From: Gari tellinella
Taxonomy: Eukaryota; Mollusca; Bivalvia; Cardiida; Psammobiidae
Length of the DNA: 64,000 nt
Direction: 5' to 3'
Assembly: GCA_922989275.2 (NCBI GenBank)
Contig: OV277861.1
Span: 41,728,623 to 41,792,622 of the forward strand
Part shown: positions 10,319 to 20,256 of the stretch, in pieces
Layout: each line of letters starts with the position of its first letter
Numbering within the stretch: the stretch's first letter is position 1
The notes under the pieces: generated by a model
The model's database searches: none
Seen by the model: the letters and a program-made list of their open reading frames with translations, nothing else
What the model was told of the DNA's origin: nothing
Position numbers and translations under genes: made by a program

Positions 10319-10526
10319 TTTAACCCATTTCCTCATAAATAAGACGTTTTACGCCATGAAGTCATTCCTTCACTGAAGAAAATAATTTCAATGCACCATA
10401 AGAAATATTATCTATATTCTAGAAGATGCTAGATCTAGCTGAAAGGTGCATTCTGCTTTACTTTCAACCTGCTTTAATTGGTCATCTGTTTTAAAAGCTA
10501 GCAACAGGCTATGGAGTAATGGGTTA
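10319..10526. mobile_element. MITE family E lacking the left hairpin arm
   Basis: Starts TTAACCCATTTCCTCATAAA and ends GGCTATGGAGTAATGGGTTA. Only the right arm (GGTGCATTCTGCTTTACTTT) is present. It sits 26 bp after the previous E copy in the same orientation. Confidence 0.7.
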
Positions 10527-10805
10527 AGCCATCTTTAAGTCTTTGTGTGAAATCGTCGCAAAATAATGGCTTGACAGTACATTGTAAAACACTCGAATAC
10601 CAATTAGATCTAAACATGAATCATTTAATATGCGTGCTATTTTGCACTGCAGTAACAGAGTATACATGTATAGACGAATATTCCATCAAAACCACAAACA
10701 GCTAGCTGTCTCTAAGCAACGACATCGACCAAGTATTGAGATGTTGATGCATGTAGACAACTTGCTATACATGTATCTGAACTATAACCATGATCCTTTC
10801 AGCCA

Positions 10806-10900
10806 CAATTTGATTGGTCATTTACAAACAGTTTAGATCCTGATCAGACGCCGCGTAACGCGGCGTCTGATCAGGATCTAAACTGTTTGCTCCCGTCTAT
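10806..10900. mobile_element. Family A hairpin
   Basis: Hairpin 10823-10890 is almost perfect. Both arms carry TTTAGATCC / GGATCTAAA in place of TTTGGATCC, a mirrored substitution. 10527-10805 shows no gene. Confidence 0.75.
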
Positions 10901-11110
10901 TAAGTTTCTTTATAAAAAAACAGACTAAATATTATATAGATTGTGTTACGGTGATTTAGAAGCGAGTGATGGATGTAAGGGACTCGAGAAGGGTTACATG
11001 TAGTTATATATGGATTTTTAAGCCGCTTGTTTAAAAGCAAAGTCCTTAGTCAGCGATTTTCATAAACTACAAACTAGGATGTTTAGCAAGGAATAATAAG
11101 GGAAATGTTA

Positions 11111-11334
11111 TTGAAATGTCTAACGATTTATTTAAATCTGAGTTGCAAACAGTTTGGAGCCTGATCAGACGCCGGGTTACAAGGCGTCTGCACTGGCTCC
11201 AGACTGTTTGGAGTGGAAATCATTGAAATGTCTAACGTTTTATCTTAATCATATTTGGCAAACAGTTTGGAGCCTGATCATACGCCGGGTTACCAGGCGT
11301 CTGCTCTGGCTGCAGACTGTTTAACAGTGGACAT
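11111..11334. repeat. Tandem dimer containing B-type hairpins
   Basis: Two units with a 112-bp period, each starting TTGAAATGTCTAACG and each holding a hairpin (AAACAGTTTGGAGCCTGATC ... GGCTCCAGACTGTTT and GGCTGCAGACTGTTT). The second unit ends ACAGTGGACATTATT. Confidence 0.7.
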
Positions 11335-11393
11335 TATTGTTTTGGTACATGAATAAACCTGTTACGTCCTCTCCATGCACAGTAAGCCATTAA

Positions 11394-11600
11394 CCATTAA
11401 CTCACTTACCCCTGAAACTTTTAATGGACAATGCCATATTCGAATCCAGTCTAGTCCAATTAAGACTTGCATATAACAAGTCTACTCTTTCACAAGTAAA
11501 CACTTTGAAAATGACGAGTATTGTCGTCTCTAGGGTTCAATGTATTAATGACGTGTACAGTAAACCATCTCTATTACGACCGCTCTAGTGTGTTAATTAT
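11394..11600. repeat. Family H without hairpin, plus a D-type end
   Basis: TTAACTCACTTACCCCTGAA, AATGGACAATG, CTAGTCCAATT, then ATGACGAGTATTGTCGTCTC TAGGG match both halves of family H with the central hairpin missing. 11560-11590 reads AGTAAACCATCTCTATTACG, a family D terminus. Confidence 0.55.
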
Positions 11601-11649
11601 TTGATGTTTAAAGCAGGTAACACCTTAAAGCAAGGTGAAAAAATAATGT

Positions 11650-11905
11650 ATTTTCCACTGTGTGTAATCTGTTATTCTTTCCCAATAAACGCGTTTACGC
11701 TAAAACTATTATTTGCAGTGCAAACAGTTTGGAGCCAGAGCAGACGCCGGGTAACCCGGCGTCTGATCAGGCTCCAAACTGTTTGCCACCAAGATAAACA
11801 ACAATTATCGGAATTGTCCAAAAGTTGTTATTTTCTACGTTTTAGTGCTTTGCGTTTGCGTACGTTTGCGTTTAAACGGGAAAGAATAACAGATTCTCCA
11901 CTGTA
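11650..11905 (+). mobile_element. MITE family B, left end altered
   Basis: TAATCTGTTATTCTTTCCC near the left, hairpin 11722-11790 (AGCCAGAGCAGACGCCGGGT), right end AGATTCTCCACTGTA at 11905. The first bases of the left terminus do not match the canonical end. Confidence 0.75.
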
Positions 11906-12457
11906 CACTCAGTGCAAAAAGAAACGCACTTTTTTCATGACACTATTTGTATGTAGAAGGAACGTATTTGTGAATTAATCTTTTCATTAAGGTCAGTTGT
12001 TCTGTCTGGGGGTATCAATGTTGAAAAACACAACCTGCACACATCGGTTCGATGTTTAAAACAGGCTGTAGTTCTCTTTCGCTGCCAAATTAATCGTGAG
12101 ATTTTTACCCCTTCACCGTTTCATTGTCGTCTGCTTCAAATCGTTTCAAAGTAAGATCCAATGTAGTATGAATTAAAACATATCGATACGAGTGTCAAAC
12201 AGTTTGGATCCTGTTCAGACGCCGCGTTACGCGGCGTCTGATCAGGATTCAAACTGTTTGCAAATGCGCTTTTTGGCGCCATTAAGAGTGAAAGGGTTAA
12301 AAAGCAGCACACTGGTTTTGAGTTTTTTGTTTCTGAACTTAGTACAGAATTAAATCAATCTTAAGATATGGTATTAGTATTCTAATTTTCTTCAAGAACA
12401 GATTCTTAATCTGCGCATGAGCACGATGTGCATGCGTTTCTTTTTGCACTGAGTGTA
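11904..12457. mobile_element. MITE family M (TA-flanked)
   Basis: TACACTCAGTGCAAAAAGAA at the left is inverted at the right as TTCTTTTTGCACTGAGTGTA. Its first TA is also the last TA of the B element before it. It contains a nested family A element at 12108-12300. It has no coding capacity. CACTCAGTGC-type ends with TA fit Tc1/mariner by inference. Confidence 0.7.
12108..12300. mobile_element. Family A element nested in M
   Basis: TACCCCTTCACCGTTTCATT and GTCGTCTGCTTC at the left, hairpin 12196-12263 with tip CGCCGCGTTACGCGGCG, right end TTAAGAGTGAAAGGGTTAA. Confidence 0.75.
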
Positions 12458-13164
12458 CCTATGTAAACCAGGGGTTCAGCATGTAAGCCCATTTCAATCA
12501 TGGTAAATAATTTCCGTATCATGCTATTATGTCACTTACAGATAATTTTCCTTCTCGGAAATATTGTCACAAACAGTTCAAGGAAAATAAAATATTGCAT
12601 TTTCATGATCACGCTCCTGTGCAAATGCAAGCGGAAGAGGGGTCCGGAACCCCTCTCCCTTTCCTCCCTGGAAAATCCTACAAAACGGGGAATAAGCGAA
12701 CAATGTAACGCTTAATTAAGAAAGACATTTTGTTGTAATTTTTTGTGTAATATTAATTGTTCTGATGGAAACAGTACCCACACTCCGCCCAATCCCCATC
12801 CCCATCCCGGAGAAAATAGTTAGATCCGCGTATGGTTCTATTGTCTGCTTTAAAACGTTTATCTTTATGGGTTTTTTGTAAATTCAGATAAAAGGCAGCT
12901 TGACAAAAGAAGTGTTGCAACCAGTGTCAAGCAATTTGGAACCCAACCATAAAATTGCAGACAGCAATGTTTTGCAAGCGATATTTTTTTACGAAAATGT
13001 TAAAACAGACAGTTAAATTCTGCAAACATATTGTTTCGAACAGTAGATCTATATGGTTTACTTCCAGGAAAAACGTTCTCACATTGCACACAGTGTAGAC
13101 CATGATCGTTATTTATATTGTAGACTTTTCTTACTGCATTGATACTGAATGAAGTTACGACGTG
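12458..13164. other. No gene; one decayed family A piece
   Basis: 12838-12960 has TTGTCTGCTTTAAAACG and AGTGTCAAGCAATTTGGAAC, an A left half without its right arm. The remainder is unclassified and AT-rich, with short open frames lacking support. Confidence 0.4.
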
Positions 13165-13199
13165 TACAGTGGAGAATCTGTTATTCTTTCCCGTTTAAA
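13165..13199. repeat. Solo family B terminus
   Basis: TACAGTGGAGAATCTGTTAT plus TCTTTCCCGTTTAAA, the canonical B end, then unrelated sequence. The rest of the element is absent. Confidence 0.7.
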
Positions 13200-13397
13200 G
13201 CCGCATTGTGCTTTTGAGAAACCTGCATAAAACGGTTGTTTGGGGTCCCATTTGAACTACGTGGGACGTGATTCTTTCACAAAAACCGGTTTTATCTAAG
13301 CAATTCGCTTTTTAAATTTTATTTATAATATTTTTGTGCTAGCACCAATTAAAAAGCCTCCCTTGTGAATGGAAAGAAGGACAACTCTGTAAATACA

Positions 13398-13602
13398 GGG
13401 CTCCAGATAACGGAAGTATTTCGAAAACTTAAATCTTTATTTCTGCTTTTAAACCCAATGGTGTCATACTCATTAAAAGTGTCTCGAATAGACGGTTTAA
13501 TCAGTAGTAACACCATAGCATTCGGTGCTGAAATGAGTGAGAAAATGTTAGATTGGTTCAGATTACTCTCGCTTACATGTTTAGCTGGAACATCTGGATA
13601 AC
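13398..13602. mobile_element. MITE family F, diverged
   Basis: GGGCTCCAGATAACGGAAGT, TAAATCTTTATTTCTGC, weak hairpin TGGTGTCATACTCATTAAAA / GTAGTAACACCATAG, AGTGAGAAAATGTTAGATT. Better copies are at 35000, 36243 and 37624. Confidence 0.65.
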
Positions 13603-13798
13603 CCTTATTCTGCTGCACAGACGTCTGCTTCGACATTGTCGTCTGCAAAATGTGTTCAGTTTAGATTTATGCATTGTTTTAATTAAACAAACCTTAAGAC
13701 GAGTGTCAAATAGTTTGGATCCAGATGAGACGCCACGTTACGCGGCGTCTTTTAGATTCAAATAGTTTGTAAACTCCGTAAAGTAGGCACAGGGTTAA
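13599..13798. mobile_element. Family A element
   Basis: AACCCTTATTCTGC, two GTCGTCTGC/GACGTCTGC motifs, AGACGAGTGTCAAATAG, hairpin 13707-13770 with a shortened right arm, and end AAGTAGGCACAGGGTTAA. Confidence 0.65.
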
Positions 13799-13880
13799 AC
13801 ACTATGAGATTCAATAACAACGTGTACATATCTTTCACTGTGGGTAAACGGTCAAATAAACTATAGAGAATGTATACCTT

Positions 13881-14700
13881 GAGCTTGCTGAAAATGACTG
13901 TTTCAGCCTTGTCCGCTCTCTAACTCAAACATTTCTTTTTGGATCTTCACCAAACTTGCTACAAATGTTTATTAGTATAGAATCTAGGTCAGGTTCAATA
14001 ACTAGCAAAATCGCATAAGGCATGTCTGAGTTATTGCTGAAAAATGCTGAAACAGTCATTTTTTAATACATAAAGGGCAAAAACTCAGATATGCCACATG
14101 CGATTTTTGTAACTAAACCTAAATTTTATATACTTTAACATTTTCAGCAAGTTTAATGAATATCCGATAAAAACTGTATGTGTTAGAGTGCAAAAAGTGA
14201 CTGAAACCGTCATTTTTCATTAATAAACAGGCAATAACTTAGATATACCTTATGCGCTTTTAGTAGTAATCATACTAAACCTTGATATTATATCAATAAA
14301 TATTTCAGCAAATTTGGTGAAGATCCAATAAAATGTATTTGTGTTAGAGAGCAAACCTTGCTGAAAACAGTCATTTTTTAATACATACAGGGCAAAAACA
14401 TAGGTATGCCACATGCGATTTTAGTAATAATCAAACTAGACCTGAATTTTATATGAATAAATATTTTCAGCATGTTTGGTGAATATCCGATAAAAACTGT
14501 TTGTTTTAGAGTGCAAAAATGACTGAAACAGTCATTTTTTATAAATTAACAGGCAATAACTCAAAAACACCTTATGCGATTTTAGTAGTAATCAAACTAA
14601 ACCTTGATTTTATATCAATGAACATTTTCAGCAAGTTTGTGGAAGATCGGATAAAAGATATTCGAGTTAGAGAGCGGACAAAAAAGTGTGATAGTCTAAC
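13881..14700. repeat. Tandem array of about 160 bp with inverted ends
   Basis: Four to five imperfect units each contain CTGAAACAGTCATTTTTTAA, a GGCAATAACT/GGGCAAAAAC stretch, CTTATGCGATTTTAGTAGTA and a TTTTCAGCAAGTTTG/TGGTGAATATC stretch. CAGTCATT recurs near 14053, 14207, 14369 and 14529. The ends are inverted: CCTTGTCCGCTCTCTAACTC (13908) and GAGTTAGAGAGCGGACA (14665). Confidence 0.7.
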
Positions 14701-14764
14701 TGACTGATGGATCGACCGTCGAAGGTAATTGCGGTTGCACACGGTGATGTTGACTCCGGCTGTA

Positions 14765-15240
14765 TATATATATCTTTATTTCAGTCTCATCATGGTTCAT
14801 AATACAAACATAATATACATTTCGTCATAACATTAACCATGCCATTCAAATAAGAATTATAAGAGACTATGTATTACTAATTACAACACACTATGTTTCT
14901 GAAACTCATATTTCAAGTATCAGTAATTCAAAGCAACTCCTAGCACTAAAACTAAAACCATGTAAATAGTGCTAATCTCAAATCTAAGACCTGCAATAAA
15001 ATTTATTTTAAAACCTGTTTTTCAAAAAATGCATTAACATGCGTACTTAAGTAATTCTTATAAGAAATCCAGTCTTACCATTGATCAGATCAATGATAAC
15101 TTGATTAGCAAAATTTACATGGACGAAATAATAATAAGCTATAGGTTTAAACAAAACATGTTACATTATATACAATCATAAGAATTTCATATTTACATGG
15201 ACTAAAGATGATCACTTGTATTTGTTATTGCACACATTAT
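14765..15240 (-). mobile_element. Probable LINE 3' region
   Basis: Read on the minus strand, this AT-rich stretch ends CATGATGAGACTGAAATAAA followed by GATATATATA, a poly(A)-less retroposon terminus. No coding part recognised. The 5' limit is a guess. Confidence 0.4.
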
Positions 15241-15439
15241 GTATCACGTGCTACTAAGCCGTGTGGTAAGGTTTATGGCAGACGCTCTATTTTCGGGTTG
15301 TTATGATTTTAAATCGCCCTTTTTGGTGATTTAGGTCCGTCTTCGTCATTTCATAGATCAGTTTGGCCCATTAAAATGTTCAAACATTATTATTAAACGT
15401 TATTGTATTTCAGACATTATGAAAAGGTCTGAAAACACA

Positions 15440-15655
15440 ATGGGACTTTAAACGCAAACGTACGCAAACGCAAAACACTAAAACGTAGAAAAGTACAACT
15501 TTTGGACAATTCTGATAATTCATGTTTATCTTGGTGGCAAACAGTTTGGAGCCTGATCAGACGCCGGGTCACCCGGCGTCTGATCTGGCTCCAAACTGTT
15601 TGCACTGCAAATAATAGTTTTAGCGTAGGGAAAGAATAACGTTTTCTCCACTGTA
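15440..15655 (-). mobile_element. MITE family B, one terminus lost
   Basis: ACTTTAAACGCAAACGTACG, TTTTGGACAATTCTGATAAT, hairpin 15538-15603 (tip CGCCGGGTCACCCGGCG), and end ACGTTTTCTCCACTGTA. The first 20 or so bases of the other terminus are missing. Confidence 0.75.
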
Positions 15656-15714
15656 GCAGTCCAGACCTATCCCATTTGCCCTTGACCCAGTTTTATATAA
15701 GTATAATTATGTCG

Positions 15715-15905
15715 CTGAATTATTATCCGTGTAAAAAAAAAAAGATCACCTGCCAAAAACTTAAAATTTCAGTTTAATGTAATTTAATTGAAGAAACGAG
15801 TGTCAATCAGTTTGGATCCTGATCACACGCCGCGTTTAGCGGCGTCTGATCTGGATCCAAACTGTTTTCAAAGTCGACTATAGGCACTAATGGCGATGAC
15901 ATGGT
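15715..15905. mobile_element. Family A element
   Basis: GAAACGAGTGTCAATCAG leads into hairpin 15803-15870 (GGATCCTGATCACACGCCGC ... GGCGTCTGATCTGGATCC). The right flank CACTAATGGCGATGACATGG corresponds to the decayed right end. Confidence 0.65.
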
Positions 15906-16140
15906 TACATCTGTACGTTTTATAAATACCTTTGGAAATAGAATCTAGTTTTGATCCAGATCAGATTCAACAAACCTATGAAAATGACAGGTTAGTTTCA
16001 GTTCCCCACCCGAAGCAGGCGTCAGTTTGTGCAGACGACGTTGATTCAGCATCCAGGGGGGTCAAGACGGCAATTTACTCCGCACCCTATTTTGCAGACA
16101 TATTATAAGACTATCCGGGGTATTATATGAATAATATATA

Positions 16141-16554
16141 TACAGTAGAACCCCTCCAAACCGGAACCTCTCAATACCGGAATTCCCTCTAAACCGGACT
16201 AAAACGTTGGTCCCGTTCAAACCATACTTTCTTTTAACCAATTTAACCATAATACGTTTTTTACGCCTTCGAATTATTCCTACACTGAAGACATCCATTC
16301 ATGAATATGTATGATCAGAAATAATTTCTGTGTTTTAGTAGTTGATAGCTTAAAGCAGGTTGAAAGAAAAGCAGAATGGGCATTAAGGCGCATTCTGCTT
16401 TACTTTCAACCTGCATGCTTTAAGTGTCAGCTATCTTCAATACCAGAAACAAGCTACTGGGTTTTGGGTTAAAACCCCTCTTAATCTGAAACCATTCTAA
16501 ACCGGACTTATATGTTGTCCCCACACACGTCCGGTTTAGAGGGGTTTCACTGTA
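16141..16554. mobile_element. MITE family N (pogo/Tigger-like ends)
   Basis: TACAGTAGAACCCCTCCAAA and CCGGAA at the left are inverted at the right as CCGGTTTAGAGGGGTTTCAC TGTA. Internal TCTAAACCGGACT occurs near both ends. The 257-bp E element inside leaves an original element of about 155 bp. A second, solo end TACAGTAGAACTTGGTTTCA follows at 16555. Confidence 0.75.
16217..16473. mobile_element. Family E element nested in N
   Basis: Left TTAACCAATTTAACCATAAT, TTCCTACACTGAAGAC, hairpin 16351-16423 with tip GGGCATTAAGGCGC, right AAGCTACTGGGTTTTGGGTT AA. Confidence 0.7.
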
Positions 16555-16839
16555 TACAGTAGAACTTGGTTTCAGCGAACACTGATAAAACTACAGTCAA
16601 TATCCTTACATCAAGCGACCAATCAGTGACTAAAAAAATGCAGAAATCTCTAGTATACGAACTTTTTTTATTTTTTATCCTGCAGCAACCACGTGCATTG
16701 TAGACTAGGTTTGCATGCTTTGTAATGTTCTGTTGTCTGCTACGGTTCTAAAAACACAATTTTCCCATTTCTTATTCAAAACAAGAACAGTGTACAAATG
16801 TCATCATGGTTTCATGCACCGCTTCCATCCCAAGAGTTA

Positions 16840-17089
16840 TACAGTGGATAATCTGTTATTCTTTCCCGTTTAAACGCAAACGTACGCAAACGCAAAGCAC
16901 TAAAACGTAGAAAAGAACAACTTTTGGACAATTCTGATATTTCATGTTTATCTTGGTGGCAAACAGTTTGGAGCCTGATCAGACGCCGGGTTACCCGGCG
17001 TTTGATCTGGCTCCAAACTGTTTGCACTGCAAATAATAGTTTTAGCGTAAACGCGTTTATTGGGAAAGAATAACAGATTCTCCACTGTA
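16840..17089 (-). mobile_element. MITE family B, full length
   Basis: 250 bp, TACAGTGGATAATCTGTTAT to AACAGATTCTCCACTGTA. The hairpin at 16960-17025 has tip CGCCGGGTTACCCGGCG. Reverse orientation relative to the copies at 9034 and 19741. Confidence 0.85.
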
Positions 17090-17164
17090 ACAAGGATGAG
17101 AGTACCTGCAACACCTATTTGAAAAGTGATATCTAAAAATGCAGAACAAATAAAAAACAAATAA

Positions 17165-17425
17165 TTACCACTGAAAGCATTTTACAATAATTTGATCAGC
17201 ATTAAACCATTTTAGAGCCCATACAGGTGACTTAAATCGATGTTGCAGACAGTTTGTACTCTGATCAGACGCCGTGTCACGTCGCGTCTGAACAGAGTCC
17301 ATACTGTTTGCCACCCGTGTCAATATTTCTTTAGAGAAAACTTCAAAAAATTGAATTTTCATAAAGTTGCAGACGCCAAATCCTAGCAGACAATATATTT
17401 TGTCTGTTGCCAAAAGGGTTAAAAA
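17165..17425. mobile_element. Family A variant
   Basis: Hairpin 17243-17312; both arms have ACTCTG / CAGAGT instead of ATCCTG / CAGGAT, another mirrored change. The right part has AAGTTGCAGACGCC, TAGCAGACAATA and AAAAGGGTTAAA. Confidence 0.65.
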
Positions 17426-17469
17426 GGTCTTGCGTCGCAGAGAAAGGTTTTATGCTATGTACATGTAGA

Positions 17470-17722
17470 TCCTGGTCAGATACCGAGTAACTATAGGTGG
17501 CTGGTGATAGGGACTCTCTCCTTCCCTGTATTACTCCGAGTACAATGCCATGGTTACAACAGTTTGGATACTGATCAGATATATATATATATACCGAGTA
17601 ACTGTTTGACGCTCATTACGATAATATTGACATTAGTCAATTTATTTAAATTTGAAAAATAAAAGCAGGCATCAATTGTTTAAAACAAATTTGATGATGT
17701 CATTGCAGTGAATGGGTAAAAA
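17470..17722. mobile_element. Decayed family A with (TA)n in the tip
   Basis: AACAGTTTGGATACTGATCA is followed by eight TA units where the GC-rich tip normally is, then CCGAGTAACTGTTTGAC. The right end AAGCAGGCATCAATTG ... TTGCAGTGAATGGGT is recognisable. Confidence 0.6.
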
Positions 17723-17868
17723 GACAATATCTAGGATTCGAATGCCAATTGATCATGGAGGCAATGGGATTTTCTTAAACTATAAATACCTATATATCTA
17801 GATAGTGTTATATTTGTCAAAACCATCAGACCGTTGTTAATCGACACTTCACGGTACATTAACGTACA

Positions 17869-17962
17869 GACAAGTGTCAGCTTAATGCAGGACAAAAGTT
17901 ATGCAAGCTCCTATGGGAGCTTTCTGCATAACTTTTGCCCTGTATTAAGCAGTCACTTGTTT
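17869..17962. mobile_element. Hairpin element family J
   Basis: CAAGTGTCAGCTTAATGCAG, ACAAAAGTTATGCAAGCTCC, tip TATGGGAGC, right arm GCATAACTTTTGCCCTGTAT TAAGCAGTCACTTG. One arm has a small deletion (AAA missing). Confidence 0.7.
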
Positions 17963-18213
17963 AAATGCCACTGTGTTACTTCACTGAGTGAGCGCTAAAC
18001 ACAGGGGCCAGAGTTTACGAAAGAGGTAAAATTAGAATATTGCGTGACGCCTTCGTATCTTAATAGTAAATAGCCACTTCCTTTATATAGTATGTAAACA
18101 GACCAAAATGGAAACGGGGTCTATTTTGGAATCTTTAATGCCCGCTCTTTATAGAGACGATCAAATAATAGACAGTCTATCCGGGCAACGTAGTTTCGTG
18201 CTCCTAAGTCATA

Positions 18214-18450
18214 TACAGTGGAGAAGATGTTATTCTTTCTCGTTAAAAACGCAAACGAAACACAAAACGCATTGCAATTTAATGTAGAAAATGACATTTT
18301 ATGACAAATCTGGTTACTCATTTTAATGTGAATGGCAATTGGTTAGGAGCCTTATCAGACGCCGGGTTCCCCGGCGTCTTATCTGGCTTCAAACCTTTTG
18401 CAATGGAAATAATAGTTAAATATCTTAAACACGTTCGTTGGGACTTATAA
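18214..18450 (-). mobile_element. MITE family B, diverged
   Basis: TACAGTGGAGAAGATGTTAT at the left, AAACGCAAACGAAACACAAA, hairpin about 18330-18402 with tip CGCCGGGTTCCCCGGCG. The right terminus is decayed. Confidence 0.7.
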
Positions 18451-18489
18451 ATCCATTGTGCCTGCTTTACTTAAAACCAATTCCATGCC

Positions 18490-18690
18490 TAAATCCGACT
18501 GTCCTGGTTATTGAAAACAGGATCCGAACCAGGCTGGCCATAATGCCGAGTAAATGGGTGTCTGATCTAGATCCAAGCTGTTTTACATTCATATGATGTT
18601 TTTAATGTCAAATTATACCTATCAATTTGAGAAATAAGAGCAGACGCTTACTTATCAGCAGACGATAGGCTAGCAGTGAAGGGTTTAAAG
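18490..18690. mobile_element. Decayed family A element
   Basis: ACAGGATCCGAACCAGGCTG ... GTGTCTGATCTAGATCCAAG is a mismatched hairpin. The right end has GCAGACGC, AGCAGACGATA and GCAGTGAAGGGTTT. Confidence 0.6.
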
Positions 18691-18698
18691 GACTCATT

Positions 18699-18912
18699 AA
18701 CCCCTTCACTGTCACGACGTCATCAATTTTTAAACAGTTGTCGTCTGCTTATATGTCGCAAATTTAAATTTTAGGTATTTTGTTTATAAATATTTTGAAC
18801 TGAGTGTCAAACAGTTTGGATCCTGATCAGACGCCGCATTTCTCGGCGTCTGACCAGGATCCAAACTGTTTGCAAACAACTATTGTACTCAGGGTAAGGC
18901 AGGGAAGGGGTT
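18699..18912. mobile_element. Family A element, complete
   Basis: TTAACCCCTTCACTGTCACG, ACGTCATCAA, GTTGTCGTCTGCTT, GAGTGTCAAACAG, hairpin 18806-18873 (GATCCTGATCAGACGCCGCA ... CGGCGTCTGACCAGGATC), right end AGGGAAGGGGTTT. About 214 bp; a good reference copy for the family's ends. Confidence 0.8.
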
Positions 18913-19285
18913 TACCATTTAACTGTATAGATCTGTATTGAACCAATTGAAAACAGTTTGGATCCAGATCAGGCTCCACTGAGCATAGGCCTAATCTCTG
19001 AACTTTTTCCAAACTGGTTGTCATTCAGAACTGGTTTGGAATATCAAGATGACCAAACCAATTTCAGATTTTTTGCAGAAGACATTTTTACCAGCAAACG
19101 ACACTTCCTCGGTGTTGGAAAGAGATAACCCTTTGTGCGCTTACATTATAGCCAGCAGTTTAATTTCTACATTATATATTTAGCTGATAGTGGCTATATA
19201 TGGTGTGTATATATATAGTACGGTGAACACTAAAAATATATTCTTTCGGTGTTTAATTCTTTTAATGCCAAACTGATGGCCTGAT
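18913..19285. repeat. No gene; decayed A hairpin
   Basis: 18948-19022 has AAACAGTTTGGATCCAGATC and TTTTTCCAAACTGGTTGTCA with a scrambled centre. The rest is unclassified. Confidence 0.45.
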
Positions 19286-19465
19286 TTAACATTTTCATCG
19301 CCATATTTATTATCGTCTGCTTTGATACTGGTGCTGCAATATCTCAAAGTAAGATTAAAGACATTTTGTGACGAAAGAAGTATAAGACACTGCAATATAC
19401 GGCGTCTGATCTGGATTCAAACAATTTACAAAGTCGGCTTTACGCGCATATCGCCTCAAAAGAGT
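19286..19465. mobile_element. Family A element missing one hairpin arm
   Basis: ACATTTTCATCGCC and TTATCGTCTGCTTTG form the left end. The element jumps directly into ACGGCGTCTGATCTGGATTC, so the whole left arm and half the tip are gone. The right end is present to CAAAAGAGTCAACC. Confidence 0.6.
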
Positions 19466-19719
19466 CAACCTTTTCCTTCATATCTTGTTTTTAGTATACA
19501 AAACAGGAAATTGCTAAGATCAACTCGAAACTAAAACAGAAAGATCCTATACATATATAGGCACCGTCTGTTTTCCTTTAAGCCTGATTTAACCATCAGT
19601 TACAGGTAAGAGACTGTTCAGTGGCCATCAGTTCTTGGCCCTTGGGATAAATCGTTTTATTCACCCCACCAGAAGTGGTACTGTTTAGGTTTCTATCTTG
19701 GGCATCGCAATGACCGTCA

Positions 19720-20152
19720 GTTCACTAGAGAAGATGTTATTACAGTGGAGAAAACGTTATTCTTTCCCAATAAACGCGTTTACGCTAAAACTATTATTTG
19801 CAGTGCAAACAGTTTGGAGCCAGATCAGACGCCGGGTAACCCGGCGTCTGATCAGGCTCCAAACTGTTTGCCACCAAGATAAACAAGAATTATCAGAATT
19901 GTCCAAAAGTTGTTCTTTTCTACGTTTTAGTGCTTTGCGTTTGCGTACGTTTGCGTTTAATCGGGAAAGAATAACAGATTATCCACTGTATGTCCCGCTT
20001 AAACGAAACTAAACGCAAACGCAATGCAATAAACTGACAATGAGTGGCGATTTATATTAATTTGCAAACAGTTTTGAGTCAGGTTTGCATTTGCACATAC
20101 GGTTATAGCATTAACGCGATTATTGGGAAATAACAATATCTTCTCCACTGTA
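19720..20152 (-). mobile_element. Older family B copy split by a younger one
   Basis: CACTAGAGAAGATGTTAT before 19741 and TGTCCCGCTTAAACGAAACT after 19990 join into one B end. The element continues to GGGAAATAACAATATCTTCT CCACTGTA at 20152, with most of its hairpin lost. Confidence 0.7.
19741..19990 (+). mobile_element. MITE family B, full length, nested in B
   Basis: 250 bp, TACAGTGGAGAAAACGTTAT to AACAGATTATCCACTGTA, hairpin 19804-19872. It is inserted within the first 25 bp of an older, more diverged B element at TA. Confidence 0.85.
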
Positions 20153-20256
20153 CATAAAGTTATTGAAGTACTGTCCTACTAATACAAATTTGAAGTGAGG
20201 AAATTAAATCAGCTTGTTACAAGACCAGACTTCAAGGAAATATTTCGTTCAGCAAC

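Noticed and set aside
19698..20012. Recurrent ORF with CYSFPINAFTLKLLFAVQTV...
   Set aside because: The same peptide recurs at 8952, 11601, 15417, 16812, 20256 and 27782 because it is a translation through the family B MITE and its hairpin. There is no sign of coding selection.
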